In this document: piece after piece, positions 43,331-43,751 of the stretch | Layout: each line of letters starts with the position of its first letter | Numbering within the stretch: position 1 is the stretch's first letter | From: Desulfocapsaceae bacterium | Lineage (GTDB): Bacteria; Desulfobacterota; Desulfobulbia; Desulfobulbales; Desulfocapsaceae | Length of the DNA: 43,751 nt | NCBI GenBank assembly: GCA_028697885.1 | Contig: JAQVER010000024.1 | Location: forward strand, 1 to 43,751 | Direction of reading: 5' to 3' | Program-made: the position numbers and the translations under genes | The notes under the pieces: generated by a model | The model's database searches: none | Told to the model about the DNA's origin: nothing | Seen by the model: only the letters and a program-made list of their open reading frames with translations

Positions 43331-43751
43331 ATGGCTGATCTCCTTGATTGGGTGAGTCTGAGTCTGGTTCCAGGATTGGGGGCGGCAGGGATGAGGCGTC
43401 TTGTAGACTTCTTTGATGGCCCGGATCGTGTATTGCTGGCCTCTGCCAAAGAGCGAGCAAAGGTGCCCGGGATTCGGGCGGAAGCTCTTTCAGGACTGGC
43501 AAATGTCGACGAGGTGCGTTGCCGGGGTGCGCAGGAGCTGGAAGGACTTGCCAGCTCAGGGGCACAGGCCATCTGTCTGGAGGACCAGAGCTACCCTTCC
43601 TTGCTCCGTCAGATCAATGGTCCGCCACCAGTTTTGTATGTACGGGGCAGGAGTGAGCTGCTTGAAGGTTGCTGTGTGGCGATTGTCGGTTCGCGGGCGG
43701 CAACCACGTATGGCCACCGGATTGCCTCCTCCCTGGCTAGAGATCTGGCTG
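43331..43751 (+). CDS. dprA: DNA-processing protein DprA, N-terminal part (runs off the window)
   Basis: The first 140 codons of DprA, which protects incoming single-stranded DNA and loads RecA in transformation. The N-terminal helical domain (WVSLSLVPGLGAAGMRRLVD) is followed by YPSLLRQINGPPPVLYVRGR and the start of the Rossmann fold VAIVGSRAATTYGHRIAS, the family hallmark. The ATG at 43331 has GGTGAGG upstream. The gene is cut by the right window edge. It may be relevant to the integron, since transformation supplies cassettes, but dprA is common to most bacteria. Confidence 0.92.
   Translation, partial: MADLLDWVSLSLVPGLGAAGMRRLVDFFDGPDRVLLASAKERAKVPGIRAEALSGLANVDEVRCRGAQELEGLASSGAQAICLEDQSYPSLLRQINGPPPVLYVRGRSELLEGCCVAIVGSRAATTYGHRIASSLARDLA

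Overview
The window reads as a bacterial chromosome segment, most likely from an anaerobic Desulfobacterota-type organism (Desulfobulbales-like is a guess). The basis is a CooS-type CO dehydrogenase beside an Fe-superoxide dismutase, DnaG/RpoD/DprA of the expected architecture, and several anaerobe-typical accessory genes. No rRNA, tRNA or CRISPR array was found. The taxon cannot be fixed from sequence alone.

Left flank (1-18.1 kb, mostly minus strand): the 5' part of cooS, an MscS channel, sodB, a DUF1737 protein, a Na+/H+-type antiporter, and a tightly coupled export operon (HlyD adaptor, RbbA-like double-ABC/permease fusion, YhhJ-like permease, DUF1810). Next come an unknown membrane protein, a beta-hydroxyacid dehydrogenase, an orphan GHKL ATPase lying between two copies of the dehydrogenase 5' end, a GlsB-type membrane protein, a probable group II intron fragment, an alpha/beta hydrolase, a class V aminotransferase, a SpoIIAA-like protein, a small orphan gene with a strong terminator, and a methyltransferase.

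Centre (19.2-36.2 kb): a chromosomal integron. The integrase gene intI (plus strand, 35225-36235) stands at the right end. A cassette array runs leftward from it, every cassette gene on the minus strand, separated by recognisable attC sites (19225, 20146, 21621, 22132, 23755, 29254, about 30729, a split one at 31969/32753, and 34217). Cassette cargo, from the integrase outward: a PF10137-type TIR protein; a SEFIR/TIR protein; a YeeE/YedE sulfur-transport pair; a cytochrome P460 + isoprenylcysteine-methyltransferase-like pair; a 1240-residue secreted FG-GAP/repeat protein; a membrane/propeller protein; an HEPN-like protein; a second, nearly identical copy of the P460 pair; and one or two SAM methyltransferases. 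Two mobile elements have used attC sites as landing places: an ORF-less group II intron (32024-32752) splits one attC, and an IS110-family transposase gene (23924-24967) abuts another. The array is visibly AT-richer than its flanks.

Right flank (36.3-43.75 kb, plus strand): core housekeeping genes, namely a PBP1B-type penicillin-binding protein, a TPR lipoprotein, dnaG, rpoD and the start of dprA.

The most interesting parts are the integron and its two integrase-proximal TIR cassettes (candidate antiphage cargo), the precise duplication of a two-gene cassette, the group II intron seated in an attC, and the GHKL ATPase replacing the body of a decayed dehydrogenase paralogue.
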